Assembly: GCF_013256425.1 (NCBI RefSeq)
Contig: NZ_CP053904.1
Span: 372,001-436,000, forward strand
Origin: Hymenobacter sp. BRD67
GTDB lineage: Bacteria > Bacteroidota > Bacteroidia > Cytophagales > Hymenobacteraceae
Reading direction: 5' to 3'
Length of the DNA: 64,000 bases
Shown here: piece after piece, positions 29,310 to 38,588 of the stretch
How positions within the stretch are numbered: position 1 is the stretch's first letter
Layout of the letters: every line of letters starts with the position of its first letter
Notes under the pieces: generated by a model
Told to the model about the DNA's origin: nothing
Database searches by the model: none
The model's input: only the letters and a program-made list of their open reading frames with translations
Program-made: the position numbers and the translations under genes

Positions 29310-30017
29310 ATGAAAAACCTCGTCATCGCCATTGATGGCTATTCTTCGTGCGGTAAAAGCACTACTGCGAAGGCAGTTGCTACCGAGTTGCACTATGCCT
29401 ACCTCGATACCGGGGCCATGTACCGGGGCGTTACGCTCTTTTTACTGGAAAATGGCATCGCCTTCGACGATATGTCGCGGGTGGAGCAGGCACTGCGCGA
29501 TGATATTCACATCAGCTTTAAGCGCAATCGCCGCACGGGCCGCAATGAGCTGTGTCTGAACGATAAAATCAGGGAGGATGACATTCGTCAGATGCGGATT
29601 TCCAACTCCGTGAGCGAGGTGTCGGTGATAGCGCAGGTGCGCCATGCCATGGTAGCCCAGCAGCAGCGTATGGGCCGTAAGCGGGGCGTGGTAATGGATG
29701 GCCGTGACATCGGCACCACTGTTTTCCCCGATGCGGAAGTGAAAATCTTTATGACGGCCGATGTGGAAGTGCGTGCCCGCCGCCGCCAGGAAGAGCTGGC
29801 TGCTAAAAACGAGCACGTAGCGCTGGCCGATATCATCGAAAACCTGCGCAAGCGCGACCACATCGACTCGACCCGCGCCGAAAGCCCCCTGCGCCGTGCC
29901 CACGATGCCGTGCTGCTCGATACCACCCACATTACCATTACCGAGCAGGTCGATTTTGTGTTGGATAAAGTCTCATCGGCGCTTTTTGCCGCCTATGCGC
30001 ATAAGGTGAATGGGTAG
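29310..30017 (+). CDS. cmk: Cytidylate kinase
   Basis: 235 residues. It phosphorylates CMP and dCMP with ATP. P-loop GYSSCGKST (about residues 9-17), LDTGAMYRGV, a CMP-binding region with ISNSVSEVSVIAQVR, MDGRDIGTTVFPDA and the lid RARRRQEEL. The ATG at 29310 is chosen over the GTG two codons earlier. Confidence 0.96.
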   Translation: MKNLVIAIDGYSSCGKSTTAKAVATELHYAYLDTGAMYRGVTLFLLENGIAFDDMSRVEQALRDDIHISFKRNRRTGRNELCLNDKIREDDIRQMRISNSVSEVSVIAQVRHAMVAQQQRMGRKRGVVMDGRDIGTTVFPDAEVKIFMTADVEVRARRRQEELAAKNEHVALADIIENLRKRDHIDSTRAESPLRRAHDAVLLDTTHITITEQVDFVLDKVSSALFAAYAHKVNG

Positions 30018-30048
30018 TGGTTAATGAAAATTTTTTATTAATATATAG

Positions 30049-30990
30049 TTATTTGTTATTGTCCATCAAGGCAATATCTTCAGCCAGCTTCTGGCTGAAC
30101 GCGCGGGCGGCCCCGCGCCAGAGGTGGTTACCGTCGGTGGTGAGGTAGGGCTGGCCCGCGTAGTTGAGATAGGGTACGCCCAGCGCGTGGCTGGTTTGCT
30201 GCATCTGCTGGTCGAAATAGGGCTGGTAAGCGGCTTCCAGGGCCGTCATGGCCTGGCCGGTGGGCACCCGCACCAGCACTACGCGGCCGTGCCCTTTTAA
30301 AAATGTGATAAGCTGGTGCAGGCTGGCGAGGCGCGCTGCCGAAGGCTGGCTGGCAGCCGCCAGCTGGTGGTAAGTAGCAAGACGCTCGGTTTCGCGCTGC
30401 CGGGTGCGGGCCGGAGTGGTAAGGGGCGAAGGCAGGGCAATTTCCAGCCAGCCATCGGGGTGCAGGCGCTCCACGACCTTGGCCGTATCGTGAAGTAACA
30501 ATCGATATAGTGAAAAATTAATATAATGAGCGAGGTAGTCCAGATTAGGGTTCTGGCTGACGTTGCGGAGCTGGCCTATCATCAGTTTATCTTCGGGAAA
30601 GCCGGCCGGCGGCCGGGCCTTGGTAGGCCGCGCTACCGAGAGCGACCACGGGTCGACGGCCACTACAAACAGGCCATTGTGCGTGTTGGGGGCTAGTTTG
30701 CGCTGAATACTAGCCAGGTAGCTCGGGCCGTAGGGCGACTGGTAAAGGGTAAAGGCGTAGTTGAGCCACGGCCCTTCGAAGCGCTGACCCAGCCGGGCCT
30801 GCAGCACGGCGGGCAGCACCGCCTGCGCCGCCCGCGAAGTGCCTATCACCAGCGAGGCGGCCGGCGGCGTGGTAAAGCGCGTGTAAAACGCATCGAGGTA
30901 GGGCCGCCGTAGCGCCGGCCGCAGCAGCAGGCCAGCCACCAGCCCGACGCTGCCCAGCAGCAGCAGCAGCTGAAAAAGGAGCTTGCGCAT
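30049..30990 (-). CDS. SGNH-like membrane-anchored partner of MBOAT acyltransferase
   Basis: 313 residues. One N-terminal membrane segment (about residues 4-26) precedes a periplasmic domain with an SGNH-like first block ASLVIGTSRAAQAVLP and a late D-x-x-H (TDGNHLW). This resembles the AlgJ/DltD-type partners that pass acyl groups to polymers. It starts 4 bases after the stop of the MBOAT gene, so the two are surely one operon. The acceptor polymer is unknown. Confidence 0.75.
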   Translation of the reverse strand: MRKLLFQLLLLLGSVGLVAGLLLRPALRRPYLDAFYTRFTTPPAASLVIGTSRAAQAVLPAVLQARLGQRFEGPWLNYAFTLYQSPYGPSYLASIQRKLAPNTHNGLFVVAVDPWSLSVARPTKARPPAGFPEDKLMIGQLRNVSQNPNLDYLAHYINFSLYRLLLHDTAKVVERLHPDGWLEIALPSPLTTPARTRQRETERLATYHQLAAASQPSAARLASLHQLITFLKGHGRVVLVRVPTGQAMTALEAAYQPYFDQQMQQTSHALGVPYLNYAGQPYLTTDGNHLWRGAARAFSQKLAEDIALMDNNK

Positions 30991-30994
30991 AGCC

Positions 30995-32461
30995 TCAGAA
31001 TTGGAAATAGATAAACTGAGTGCTGTTGAAAAAGCCCAGCAGCAGCGTAGCCAATAGCAGCGCTGCGTAGCCAACCCACCGCACCGGCGCGGCCGGCCGG
31101 CGCCAGCGGGCGGCCAGGGCCGGGTATTCGTTGCGCAGGTCTACGGCCAGCAGCAGGGCCACGGCGCCCAGCGTCACGGCCGCCTCAGGCGGGTAGTTCA
31201 ACAGAAAGTGACCGGTGGTGAGCACGGCCTCGTGGGGCGTAAGCTGCCCCCAGCCCCGGAACAGGTGCGTGCTGATGTAAAGCGCATCGGGAAGAGTATT
31301 GGCCCGGAAAAAAATCCAGGCGTAGGCTACCAGCACCAGGGTAGAGGCTAGGCCCAACCCGTGCAATAGCCGCGGGCGAGCCGCCAAACCCAGCGCCTGG
31401 GCCAGGGCCGCACGGGCGGGTTTGGTATAGCCTTCGGCCACCAGGTACAGGCCGTGGAGGGCTCCCCACGCCACAAACGTCCAGTTGGCTCCGTGCCAGA
31501 GGCCGCTCAGCAGAAAAACCGTGAATAAGTTGGCGTACGTACGGGCCTGACCCCGGCGATTTCCACCCAGTGGAATATATACGTAGTCGCGAAACCAGTT
31601 GGAAAGCGACATGTGCCAGCGCCGCCAGAAATCGCCCACCGAGGCTGCAAAATACGGCTGCCTGAAATTGAGCACCAGCTGGTAGCCCAGCACCCGCGCC
31701 GCGCCGCGCGCCAGGTCGGTGTAGCCCGAGAAGTCGGTGTAAATCTGGATGGTGAAGCCCGCCACGGCCAGCACCAGGGGCAGCCCCTGGTACTGCCGCG
31801 GGTGGTCGAAGATGGGCGTCACCATCTGGGCCAGGCGGTCGGCGATAACTACTTTTTTAAACATACCCCAGGCCATAAGGCGCAGTCCGCTGGCCACCCG
31901 GCCGTAGTCGAAAGCATGGGCCTGACGAAACTGCGGCAGCATCTGCCCGCCCCGCTCAATGGGGCCGGCCACCAGCTGCGGAAAGAAAGCCACGAATAGC
32001 GCAAAGCGCCCCAGGTTTTGCTCGGCTTCCAGGCGGCCCTGGTAAACATCTACTATATAGCCTACCGACTGAAACGTGTAGAACGACACGCCTACTGGCA
32101 GCGCCAGCGCCAGCGTGGGCGCCACCAGCGGCAGGTGCGCGGCGGCGGCCAGCTCCACGGCAGCATCGCGAAAAAAATTAAAGTACTTGAAAACGAATAG
32201 GGTACCCAGGTTACTAGCTAGGCTGAGGTAGAGCCACGGCCGGCGCTGCGGCCTGGTTGCCAGCCGGCTCATGCGCACCCCGCTGAAGTAGTCGAGCAGG
32301 GTAGTAGCGGCCAGCAGCGCGCCATAAATGGGCCGCCAGCTTAGGTAGAAGTAATAGCTGGCTACCAGCAGCAGAGGCCCCCGCCAACGGGCCGGCAGGC
32401 TAAAGTACAGCCCGACGACCAGCGGAAAAAAGACAAGAAAATGAAGCGAGTTGAATAGCAT
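30995..32461 (-). CDS. MBOAT family O-acyltransferase
   Basis: 488 residues, about ten membrane segments. Family blocks: FPQLVAGPIERGGQMLPQF, TIQIYTDFSGYTDLARG, DFWRRWHMSLSNWFRDYVYI, PLGGNRRG and the active His in LWHGANW (H323). It resembles AlgI/PatA/DltB-type proteins that move acetyl groups across the inner membrane onto an exopolysaccharide, teichoic-like polymer or peptidoglycan. The start at 32461 fits the family; 78 upstream codons are rejected. Partner gene directly downstream. Confidence 0.93.
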   Translation of the reverse strand: MLFNSLHFLVFFPLVVGLYFSLPARWRGPLLLVASYYFYLSWRPIYGALLAATTLLDYFSGVRMSRLATRPQRRPWLYLSLASNLGTLFVFKYFNFFRDAAVELAAAAHLPLVAPTLALALPVGVSFYTFQSVGYIVDVYQGRLEAEQNLGRFALFVAFFPQLVAGPIERGGQMLPQFRQAHAFDYGRVASGLRLMAWGMFKKVVIADRLAQMVTPIFDHPRQYQGLPLVLAVAGFTIQIYTDFSGYTDLARGAARVLGYQLVLNFRQPYFAASVGDFWRRWHMSLSNWFRDYVYIPLGGNRRGQARTYANLFTVFLLSGLWHGANWTFVAWGALHGLYLVAEGYTKPARAALAQALGLAARPRLLHGLGLASTLVLVAYAWIFFRANTLPDALYISTHLFRGWGQLTPHEAVLTTGHFLLNYPPEAAVTLGAVALLLAVDLRNEYPALAARWRRPAAPVRWVGYAALLLATLLLGFFNSTQFIYFQF

Positions 32462-32589
32462 CGGCCAGGAGTGGGGCCGCAAAGTTCGTCGGAAAGTGCT
32501 ATGCCGGGCAGCCCGCCTACCTGACAGGCAGTAGCGTCGGCTGTCGTGCCCTCGCCAGCAGGGTTGTGCACAACCAACGGCGGCCGGCG

Positions 32590-32597
32590 TACCTTTG
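32590..32597 (+). promoter_or_regulatory. Bacteroidota -7 box, ispH
   Basis: TACCTTTG, a full match to TAnnTTTG, 42 bases before the ATG of ispH; a TTG at 32564-32566 is 23 bases upstream, slightly long for a -33 element. Confidence 0.5.
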
Positions 32598-32639
32598 CCC
32601 CAGCGAACCCAAGGGCTTATCGGGGGTTTAGTAGCTATC

Positions 32640-33527
32640 ATGCAGGTAACCATCGATAAAAACTCAGGGTATTGCTTTGGGGTTGAGTTCGCCATTCAGA
32701 TGGCGGAAGATGAGCTGAGCCACGGCGAAGGCCATACGCTGTACTGCCTCGGCGATATTGTGCACAACCGCATGGAGGTAGAGCGCCTGCACCAGCAGGG
32801 CCTGCGCGTCATTGACCGCGAGCAGCTCGGTACCCTGCACGACTGCAAGGTGCTCATCCGAGCGCACGGCGAGCCGCCCGAAACCTACCAGCTGGCCCTG
32901 CAAAATAACCTGGAGCTGATTGACGCCAGCTGCCCGGTAGTGCTGAAGCTCCAAAACCGGGTGAAGCACGCCTTCGATGCCACGACCCGCGAAAATGGCC
33001 AGGTCGTTATTTATGGCCAGCCGGGCCACGCCGAGGTTATCGGCCTCACCGGCCAGACGCGTAACCAAGCCCTTATCGTGATGACGGAGGCCGACCTCGA
33101 CCAGATTGACTTCAGGCGGCCCGTTACGCTTTTCAGCCAGACTACCAAAAGCACGGCGGGCTTCTATAAGATGAAGGCGCTGATAGAGGCGCGCATTGCC
33201 GCGGCCGGGGGCACGCTCGAAAGCTTCGACGCCAACGACAGCATTTGCCGCCAGGTGAGCAATCGAGAGCCGCAGTTGGCCCGGTTTGCTCAGGAGCAAG
33301 ACGTTATTCTATTTGTAAGCGGCCGCAAAAGCTCGAACGGCAAGGCGTTGTTCTCGGTAGTAAACGCGGTAAATCCGCACAGTTATTTTATTGAGAATGA
33401 AGGCGATGTTCAGGATGAGTGGTTTGCCGGAATGGCGTCGGTGGGCATTTGCGGGGCTACCAGCACACCGTTGTGGCTCATGCGCCAGGTAGCTGCCCGG
33501 GTTGAGGGTCGGGCGGTGGCTGCGTAA
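32640..33527 (+). CDS. ispH: 4-hydroxy-3-methylbut-2-enyl diphosphate reductase
   Basis: 295 residues, last step of the MEP isoprenoid pathway (HMBPP to IPP and DMAPP). The three cluster Cys are C12 (GYCFGV), C98 (DASCPVV) and C203 (SICRQVSNRE); substrate His are in VHN (H42) and RAHGEP (H76). The end GICGATSTPLWL is typical. It is divergent from the MBOAT gene. Confidence 0.96.
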   Translation: MQVTIDKNSGYCFGVEFAIQMAEDELSHGEGHTLYCLGDIVHNRMEVERLHQQGLRVIDREQLGTLHDCKVLIRAHGEPPETYQLALQNNLELIDASCPVVLKLQNRVKHAFDATTRENGQVVIYGQPGHAEVIGLTGQTRNQALIVMTEADLDQIDFRRPVTLFSQTTKSTAGFYKMKALIEARIAAAGGTLESFDANDSICRQVSNREPQLARFAQEQDVILFVSGRKSSNGKALFSVVNAVNPHSYFIENEGDVQDEWFAGMASVGICGATSTPLWLMRQVAARVEGRAVAA

Positions 33528-33565
33528 GTAATATATTGAAAAATATATGTATTGAATAACGCCTT

Positions 33566-34260
33566 ATGAAGAAACACCTACTCTTGTTGGGATTTATAGG
33601 GTCGTTCGCTACCAGAGTTCCGGTGGCCGCGCAGCAGCTGCCGGTTGCCGCCGATACTACGCGCGCAGCCACTGATGAAGGCGTGGCGGCTACTCAAAGC
33701 TTTGGGTTTGGCAAGGCCGAAATTCTGGGTGCCGACGGCAAGACCCATACGGCCTACGTGCCCCTGAGCCCCGTCGGCTTTGCCGGGCTGCTACCCTTTT
33801 ACCGCCACCCCGAAGAAATAGGCCGGTTTGGCAGCGAGCCGCTCAATATTAGTGTTGATAAGGTGCAGACTATCAAGGTGAATGAGCTGTATCTGGAGCA
33901 TATGGTAGTAAAAGGCAAGCGGCTGCATGTGCTGGCTACCCGCGTAGCCGAAGGCCCGCTGGAGCTATTCAACTACACCCAAACCAAACAAGTACCTCTC
34001 GCTGGGGCTACCCAGCTGGGCGGCGTAAGCGTGGGCTACCTCGTGTATCCTAAGCGGCACTGGTATCTGCGGCGGCAGGGTGAGCTGGTAGAAATAGCGC
34101 GTCACGACTTTGTTGCCCAGCTTACCCCGTTTTTTCAGAGCGACCCGACTACCGTTGCTGTTCTCACCAGCCCCAGTTTCATTACCGCGACTTGCTGGGC
34201 CTGGTAATGCTCTATAACGCGCACCAGGCCGGCGCTGCTGCCCCTGGCCCCAGCAAGTAG
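33566..34260 (+). CDS. Secreted protein of unknown function (frameshifted)
   Basis: About 231 residues. Signal peptide to about residue 23 (MKKHLLLLGFIGSFATRVPV...AAQQ), then a beta-rich domain (YVPLSPVGFAGLLPFYRH, VDKVQTIKVNELYLEHMVV, LVYPKRHWYLRRQ). One C is missing from the CCCC at 34171-34174: adding it replaces a false short end by FHYRDLLGLVMLYNAHQAG and a stop at 34260. No family recognised. Confidence 0.7.
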
Positions 34261-34262
34261 GG

Positions 34263-34820
34263 CTAGCTGCCGCTTGCCAGCTGGCGCTCATACAATTGCC
34301 TGGCCTGCCCGTCGAACGCGACCAGCACTACCTCCTTTGGCCACTCGTGCGCCGCGAGCCACTGTTGCACCTCGCGCACGGCAATAGCGGCCGCCTCCTC
34401 TTTGGGATAGCCATAAATGCCCGTACTGATGCCCGGAAAGCCCACCGAGTCGAGCTTATGCTCGGCAGCAATGCGCAGGCTGTTGCGGTAGCAACTGGCT
34501 AATAGTTCGGGCTCACCCTTGAGGCCGCCATTCCATACTGGACCTACGGTGTGGATGACGTACCCGGCCGGCAGCCGTCCGCCGGTGGTAATAACGGCCT
34601 CGCCGGTTTTGCAGCCGCCTTGCCGGGCCCGAATTTTCCGGCATTCTTCCAGAATTTCGGGGCCACCGGCCCGGTGAATAGCCCCATCGACCCCGCCCCC
34701 ACCCAGCAACGACGAGTTGGCGGCATTGACAATGGCCGTGGTGGCCAGCTTGGTAATATCGGTCTGTTCAATGCGCAGGCGCGATGGCTCATACGTGGGC
34801 GCAAGAGGGGTGGGCTTCAT
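34263..34820 (-). CDS. Macro domain protein, O-acetyl-ADP-ribose deacetylase-like
   Basis: 185 residues. Macro fold of the YmdB/MacroD type: [20 protein letters not shown] with the ADP-ribose-binding Asn, [13 protein letters not shown] loop, [10 protein letters not shown] and the [15 protein letters not shown] phosphate loop. Likely removes ADP-ribose esters or O-acetyl-ADP-ribose. The ATG at 34820 is chosen over 34832 and 34868. It converges on the preceding gene with 2 bp between stops. Confidence 0.93.
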   Translation of the reverse strand: MKPTPLAPTYEPSRLRIEQTDITKLATTAIVNAANSSLLGGGGVDGAIHRAGGPEILEECRKIRARQGGCKTGEAVITTGGRLPAGYVIHTVGPVWNGGLKGEPELLASCYRNSLRIAAEHKLDSVGFPGISTGIYGYPKEEAAAIAVREVQQWLAAHEWPKEVVLVAFDGQARQLYERQLASGS

Positions 34821-34979
34821 GATATCCGGCATTAGTAGTAAAATAAGTAGTAGCGGTTCGGAAGCCACATGTTACCGCTCAGCGGCGTAACTAACTGCTC
34901 GGCGGGCCCGGGCTTGCAGAAGGGTTACGCAAAAAACTACTTTTGGCTATCTTTTTCAGGCCCACTACCCCAACGCACT

Positions 34980-35284
34980 ATGCAGATTGCCCCGGCCCCC
35001 GATTCTTTCCATAATCAACGCTTATGGCAGCTGGCGCAGGCCCGCGTCAGCTTTCAGTGCCACCTGCTCACGTACTTGCTTACGAACGCCGGGCTGTGGG
35101 TGTTGTGGGCAGCGCTGCCATCGCCGCCCGGCACGGCGTGCTTGCTGCCCTGGCCGGTTTGGGCCACCGTGTTCTGGGGCATTGGCCTGGTGCAGCAAGG
35201 AATCAGGGTATATGTCCGGCCGCACTTTTGGGGCAGACCCAACGTGAGTACGAGCGCCTGCTGGCGCAGGAGCAGACCAGGTAG
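34980..35284 (+). CDS. 2TM domain protein, first copy (frameshifted)
   Basis: About 101 residues of the 2TM family: RLWQLAQARVSFQCHLLTYL, a first membrane helix (NAGLWVLWAALP), W-x-W linker and a second helix (FWGIGLVQQGIRVYV). One T is missing from the TTTT at 35226-35229; adding it gives LGQTQREYERLLAQEQTR and a stop at 35284, matching the end of the next gene. It is a paralogue of the gene at 35433. In other proteins this domain is fused to LytTR regulators; alone it has no known role. Confidence 0.8.
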
Positions 35285-35432
35285 CGTGGGGTTTAGCCCG
35301 CTGCGTCACTTCGGAAGGCGTTTGAGCGGCTTGGGTCCGATTACTTGCCGCTTGGGTAATGGCAACTTGTGGGAGAGTAGGGTAAAAATGTAGTTTTGAG
35401 TATCGTTATCAAACACTTAAACGCCTTCAGCC

Positions 35433-35747
35433 ATGCAGCCCAACCGCCCCGCCACCCACAACCCGGCCCCCACCACGTTGCGCGAGCAGCGCCTGTGGCA
35501 GATTGCCCGCGCCCGCACCAAGTTTCAGGGGCACTTATTTACTTATCTCATCATCAACGCTGGCCTGTGGCTGCTATGGGCACTGGCGCCTGGTGCCCAC
35601 GAGCGCCACGAGCTGCCCTGGCCCGTATGGACGAGCCTTTTCTGGGGTATTGGCCTGGCTTTGCAGGGAGTAGCCGTGTATAGCCGTCTCAATTGCGGCG
35701 AGCGTACCCAGCGCGAGTATGAGCGCCTGCTGGCGCAGGATAATTAA
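35433..35747 (+). CDS. 2TM domain protein, second copy
   Basis: 104 residues with the same layout as the gene at 34980: RLWQIARARTKFQGHLFTYL, two membrane helices (INAGLWLLWALA; SLFWGIGLALQGVAVY) and the end TQREYERLLAQ. Tandem paralogues 149 bp apart suggest local duplication. Confidence 0.85.
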   Translation: MQPNRPATHNPAPTTLREQRLWQIARARTKFQGHLFTYLIINAGLWLLWALAPGAHERHELPWPVWTSLFWGIGLALQGVAVYSRLNCGERTQREYERLLAQDN

Positions 35748-35843
35748 AAATCCGGAAGGAGAAACGGGGAATTAACGCGAACTTGCCCGGCAGAAGCAAG
35801 GCAGCTGCTCCCGGCTTCTTTTTCCTTGTAATTGCTCCATAAT

Positions 35844-36356
35844 ATGAAGAAGCGCGCCCCCAAACGTGTGCTCGGTCGCCGCGAGCTGATTGACCTGCCG
35901 GCCCTGGCTTTGCGCGGCGTGGTAGCCAAAGTCGATACCGGGGCTTATACCAGCGCTATTCACTGCGCCGACCTGCACCTCGAAGCCGACGTCGCTACCG
36001 GCCAGCCCGTGCTGCACGTGCGCCTGCTCGACCCGGAGCACCCGCTTACTGATGGCCAGCCGCTGGCGTTTCGGGAGTTTACGCAGCGCGACATCCGTTC
36101 TTCCAACGGCGAAGTGCAGGCGCGCTATGTCATTCGCACGGTGGTGCAGCTCTACGGGCAGCGCTTCGATACCGAGTTTTCATTGGCCGACCGCTCCGAC
36201 CTCAAGCACCCGGTGCTGCTGGGGCGTTCGCTGCTCCGGCAGGGTCGGTTTGTGGTCGATGTTGCCCGCCGCGATATGTCGTATAAGGCTGAGCACCCGG
36301 CTGCTGAGCCATTGCCCGGAGCCGTGCCGGCTCCCGATGAAGCGGTTCAGACGTAG
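35844..36356 (+). CDS. Retropepsin-like ATP-dependent zinc protease family (RimB-like)
   Basis: 170 residues of the zinc-protease family PF05618 with the aspartic-protease-like KVDTGAYTSAIHC (about residues 31-43), IRSSNGEVQARYVI and LLGRSLL. Members are linked to RimK-type ATP-grasp ligases and are thought to process their peptide products. Here it leads the cluster zinc protease-RimK-aspartoacylase, all on the same strand within 2.7 kb. The start at 35844 is preferred to a GTG/ATG four codons earlier. Confidence 0.88.
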   Translation: MKKRAPKRVLGRRELIDLPALALRGVVAKVDTGAYTSAIHCADLHLEADVATGQPVLHVRLLDPEHPLTDGQPLAFREFTQRDIRSSNGEVQARYVIRTVVQLYGQRFDTEFSLADRSDLKHPVLLGRSLLRQGRFVVDVARRDMSYKAEHPAAEPLPGAVPAPDEAVQT

Positions 36357-36477
36357 TTTGGCAGCGAAATTCAGCCAAAAACGGCCCTTGCGTGGCGCAT
36401 AGCACCTGCCTATGGCCGACCTTGGGTTTCCTGCCCGCCTACCCAAACGCTGCTCTGAGCCCTGCCTACCAACTGTT

Positions 36478-37484
36478 ATGAAACTGGCTATTCTTTCGCG
36501 TGAGCCGCAGTCGTACTCTACCAAGCGGCTGGTAGCAGCGGCTATCGAGCGCGGCCACGAAGCGCAGGTGCTCGACCACCTGCGCTGCAACCTGGTGCTC
36601 GAAAAAGGCCAGCCCAGCATTCTCTACCGGGGCAGGCGCTGGTTAAGCCCGACGCGATTATTCCGCGCATCGGGGCCTCGGTCACGTTCTACGGCACGGC
36701 CGTGGTGCGGCAGTTTGAGATGATGAAGGTGCGCACGGCCGTGGAAAGCCAGGCCATTGTACGCTCGCGCGATAAGCTGCGCTCCATGCAGATTTTGAGT
36801 CGCGCCGGCGTTGGAATGCCTAAGACGGCCTTTACCAATGACACCGACGAGTTGCCCGCTCTTATCGAGCACGTTGGCGGTGCGCCCGTGATTATCAAGC
36901 TACTAGAGGGAACGCAGGGCCTCGGCGTGGTATTGGCCGAAAGTGCCAAGGCCGCGCAGTCGGTTATCGAAGCTTTTCATAACCTGAAGGCCCGCATCCT
37001 GGTGCAGGAGTTTATCGGCGAAGCCAAGGGGGCCGACGTGCGGGCCTTCGTGGTCGATGGCGAAGTGGTGGGTGCCATGCGCCGTCAGGGGAAGGAAGGC
37101 GAGTTTCGCTCGAACCTGCACCGCGGCGGTACCGGTACGCTCGTGAAGCTAAGCCGCGCCGAGAAAGCCGCGGCCCTGCTGGCTACCAAGGCCCTGGGCC
37201 TGGGCGTGGCCGGCGTCGATATGCTGCAAAGCAAGCGCGGGCCGCTGGTGCTCGAAGTTAACTCGTCGCCCGGTCTTGAAGGCATTGAGAAGGCCACCGG
37301 GCTCGACATTGCCGGCCGTATTATCGACTACACGGCCGCCCTCACCCTGCGTAAGCGTGGCGGCAAGAGCAAGCCCAAACACAAGAAAGCTGCCCCGAGG
37401 CCGACGGGCAGGGCCAGTAAGCACCGCCGACGTGCTCGCGCAAGAGTTGGCCGGATTCTTGAGCCGCGCCCGGCTTTCCGGTAA
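36478..37484 (+). CDS. rimK: RimK-like ATP-grasp amino acid ligase (frameshifted)
   Basis: About 335 residues. It adds amino acids (glutamate in E. coli, to ribosomal protein S6) through an ATP-grasp reaction. N-terminal [17 protein letters not shown] and LYRG join, after adding one G to the GGGG at 36629-36632, to [21 protein letters not shown]. Core motifs: [51 protein letters not shown] and [17 protein letters not shown]. The basic tail may be misframed at its end: adding one C to the CCCC at 37393-37396 would give an earlier stop near 37411. Target in this organism is unproven. Confidence 0.9.
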
Positions 37485-37527
37485 TTCTTAACGGCTGGCC
37501 CAGGTGGGGCGCTGGCTGCCTTTGGTG

Positions 37528-38484
37528 ATGGCAATCGATAATACTTTATTGCTGAATGGGTTGCGGATTCAGCCCGGCGAGCAGATACTCACCCGGCTGG
37601 CTATCTCGCGCCTGCCCTCCGGGGCCGTGATTGACGTGCCGGTGCACGTTATCCGCTCTACCGAGCCCGGCCCGGTGCTGCTGCTGATGGCCGGTATGCA
37701 CGGCGACGAGGTAAACGGCATTGAGACCATCCGGCGGCTTATTCGCCGCAACCTGCTGCAACCCACGCACGGCACGGTTATCGCAATTCCGATTTTAAAC
37801 ATATATGGTTTTTTGAATTTTAGTCGCGAGGTGCCCGATGGTAAGGACGTGAACCGGTCTTTTCCCGGCCATCCCCGCGGCTCGGTGGCCAGCCGCGTGG
37901 CGCACCGATTTATGCGCGAGATTATGCCGCTCGTAGATTACGGCATCGACTTTCATACCGGGGGCGCGGCGCGGGCCAACCATCCGCAGCTGCGCTGCGT
38001 GCTGGGGCAGGATGCGGTCACTGATGCGCTGGCGGCGGCTTTTGCAGCTCCCTTTACGCTGCACGCGCGCCTGCGCCCAGGCTCGCTGCGGGCCACGGCG
38101 CACGCCTTGGGTAAGCCCATTATTGTATACGAAACCGGCGAGAGCCTGCGTTTCGACGAGCCGGGTATTGAGGAGGCCATTGCGGGCACCTTGCGCGTGC
38201 TGCACCACCTGGGCATGGGGCCCGAAGGTCCCGCGCCGGCGCGGCCCAACGTGCTATGCAGCCGCCACCGCTGGCTGCGGGCACGCTACGCCGGCCTGTT
38301 TCGGGCGCATGTTGGGCTGGGCGACTATGTAGAAGAGGGACAGATTTATGGCTCCATCGCCGACCCCTACGGCGGGCAAGCCGTACGCCTCGAATCGACA
38401 ATGAACGGCTATGTTATCGGCCTCAACTACATGCCGGTAGTGAACCAGGGCGATGCCCTGCTGCACCTGGCCATGCCAGCCTAG
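37528..38484 (+). CDS. Succinylglutamate desuccinylase / aspartoacylase family protein
   Basis: 318 residues, M14-like zinc hydrolase. Zinc ligands in AGMHGDEVNG and DFHTGG, ILNIYGFLNFSREVPDGKDVNRSFPG, and the C-terminal biotinyl-like sandwich (GDYVEEGQIYGSI). The family removes acyl or amino acid groups from amino acids or peptides. Its position behind the zinc protease and RimK is a recurring arrangement and suggests a joint role in adding and trimming amino acid tags. The start at 37528 is chosen. Confidence 0.9.
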   Translation: MAIDNTLLLNGLRIQPGEQILTRLAISRLPSGAVIDVPVHVIRSTEPGPVLLLMAGMHGDEVNGIETIRRLIRRNLLQPTHGTVIAIPILNIYGFLNFSREVPDGKDVNRSFPGHPRGSVASRVAHRFMREIMPLVDYGIDFHTGGAARANHPQLRCVLGQDAVTDALAAAFAAPFTLHARLRPGSLRATAHALGKPIIVYETGESLRFDEPGIEEAIAGTLRVLHHLGMGPEGPAPARPNVLCSRHRWLRARYAGLFRAHVGLGDYVEEGQIYGSIADPYGGQAVRLESTMNGYVIGLNYMPVVNQGDALLHLAMPA

Positions 38485-38555
38485 GGAATAGGTCCTGACT
38501 AATAAGAATAAGAAGCGGTGTGGGTTGCTGCCTGGCAAAAATTGCGCACTGCTTA

Positions 38556-38583
38556 TTGTTCTTCGCGCATGATGCTACCTTTG
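38556..38583 (+). promoter_or_regulatory. Promoter of ompH-like gene
   Basis: -33 TTG (38556-38558) and -7 TACCTTTG (38576-38583) with 17 bases between, just 5 bases before the ATG at 38589. Confidence 0.55.
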
Positions 38584-38588
38584 CGAAC

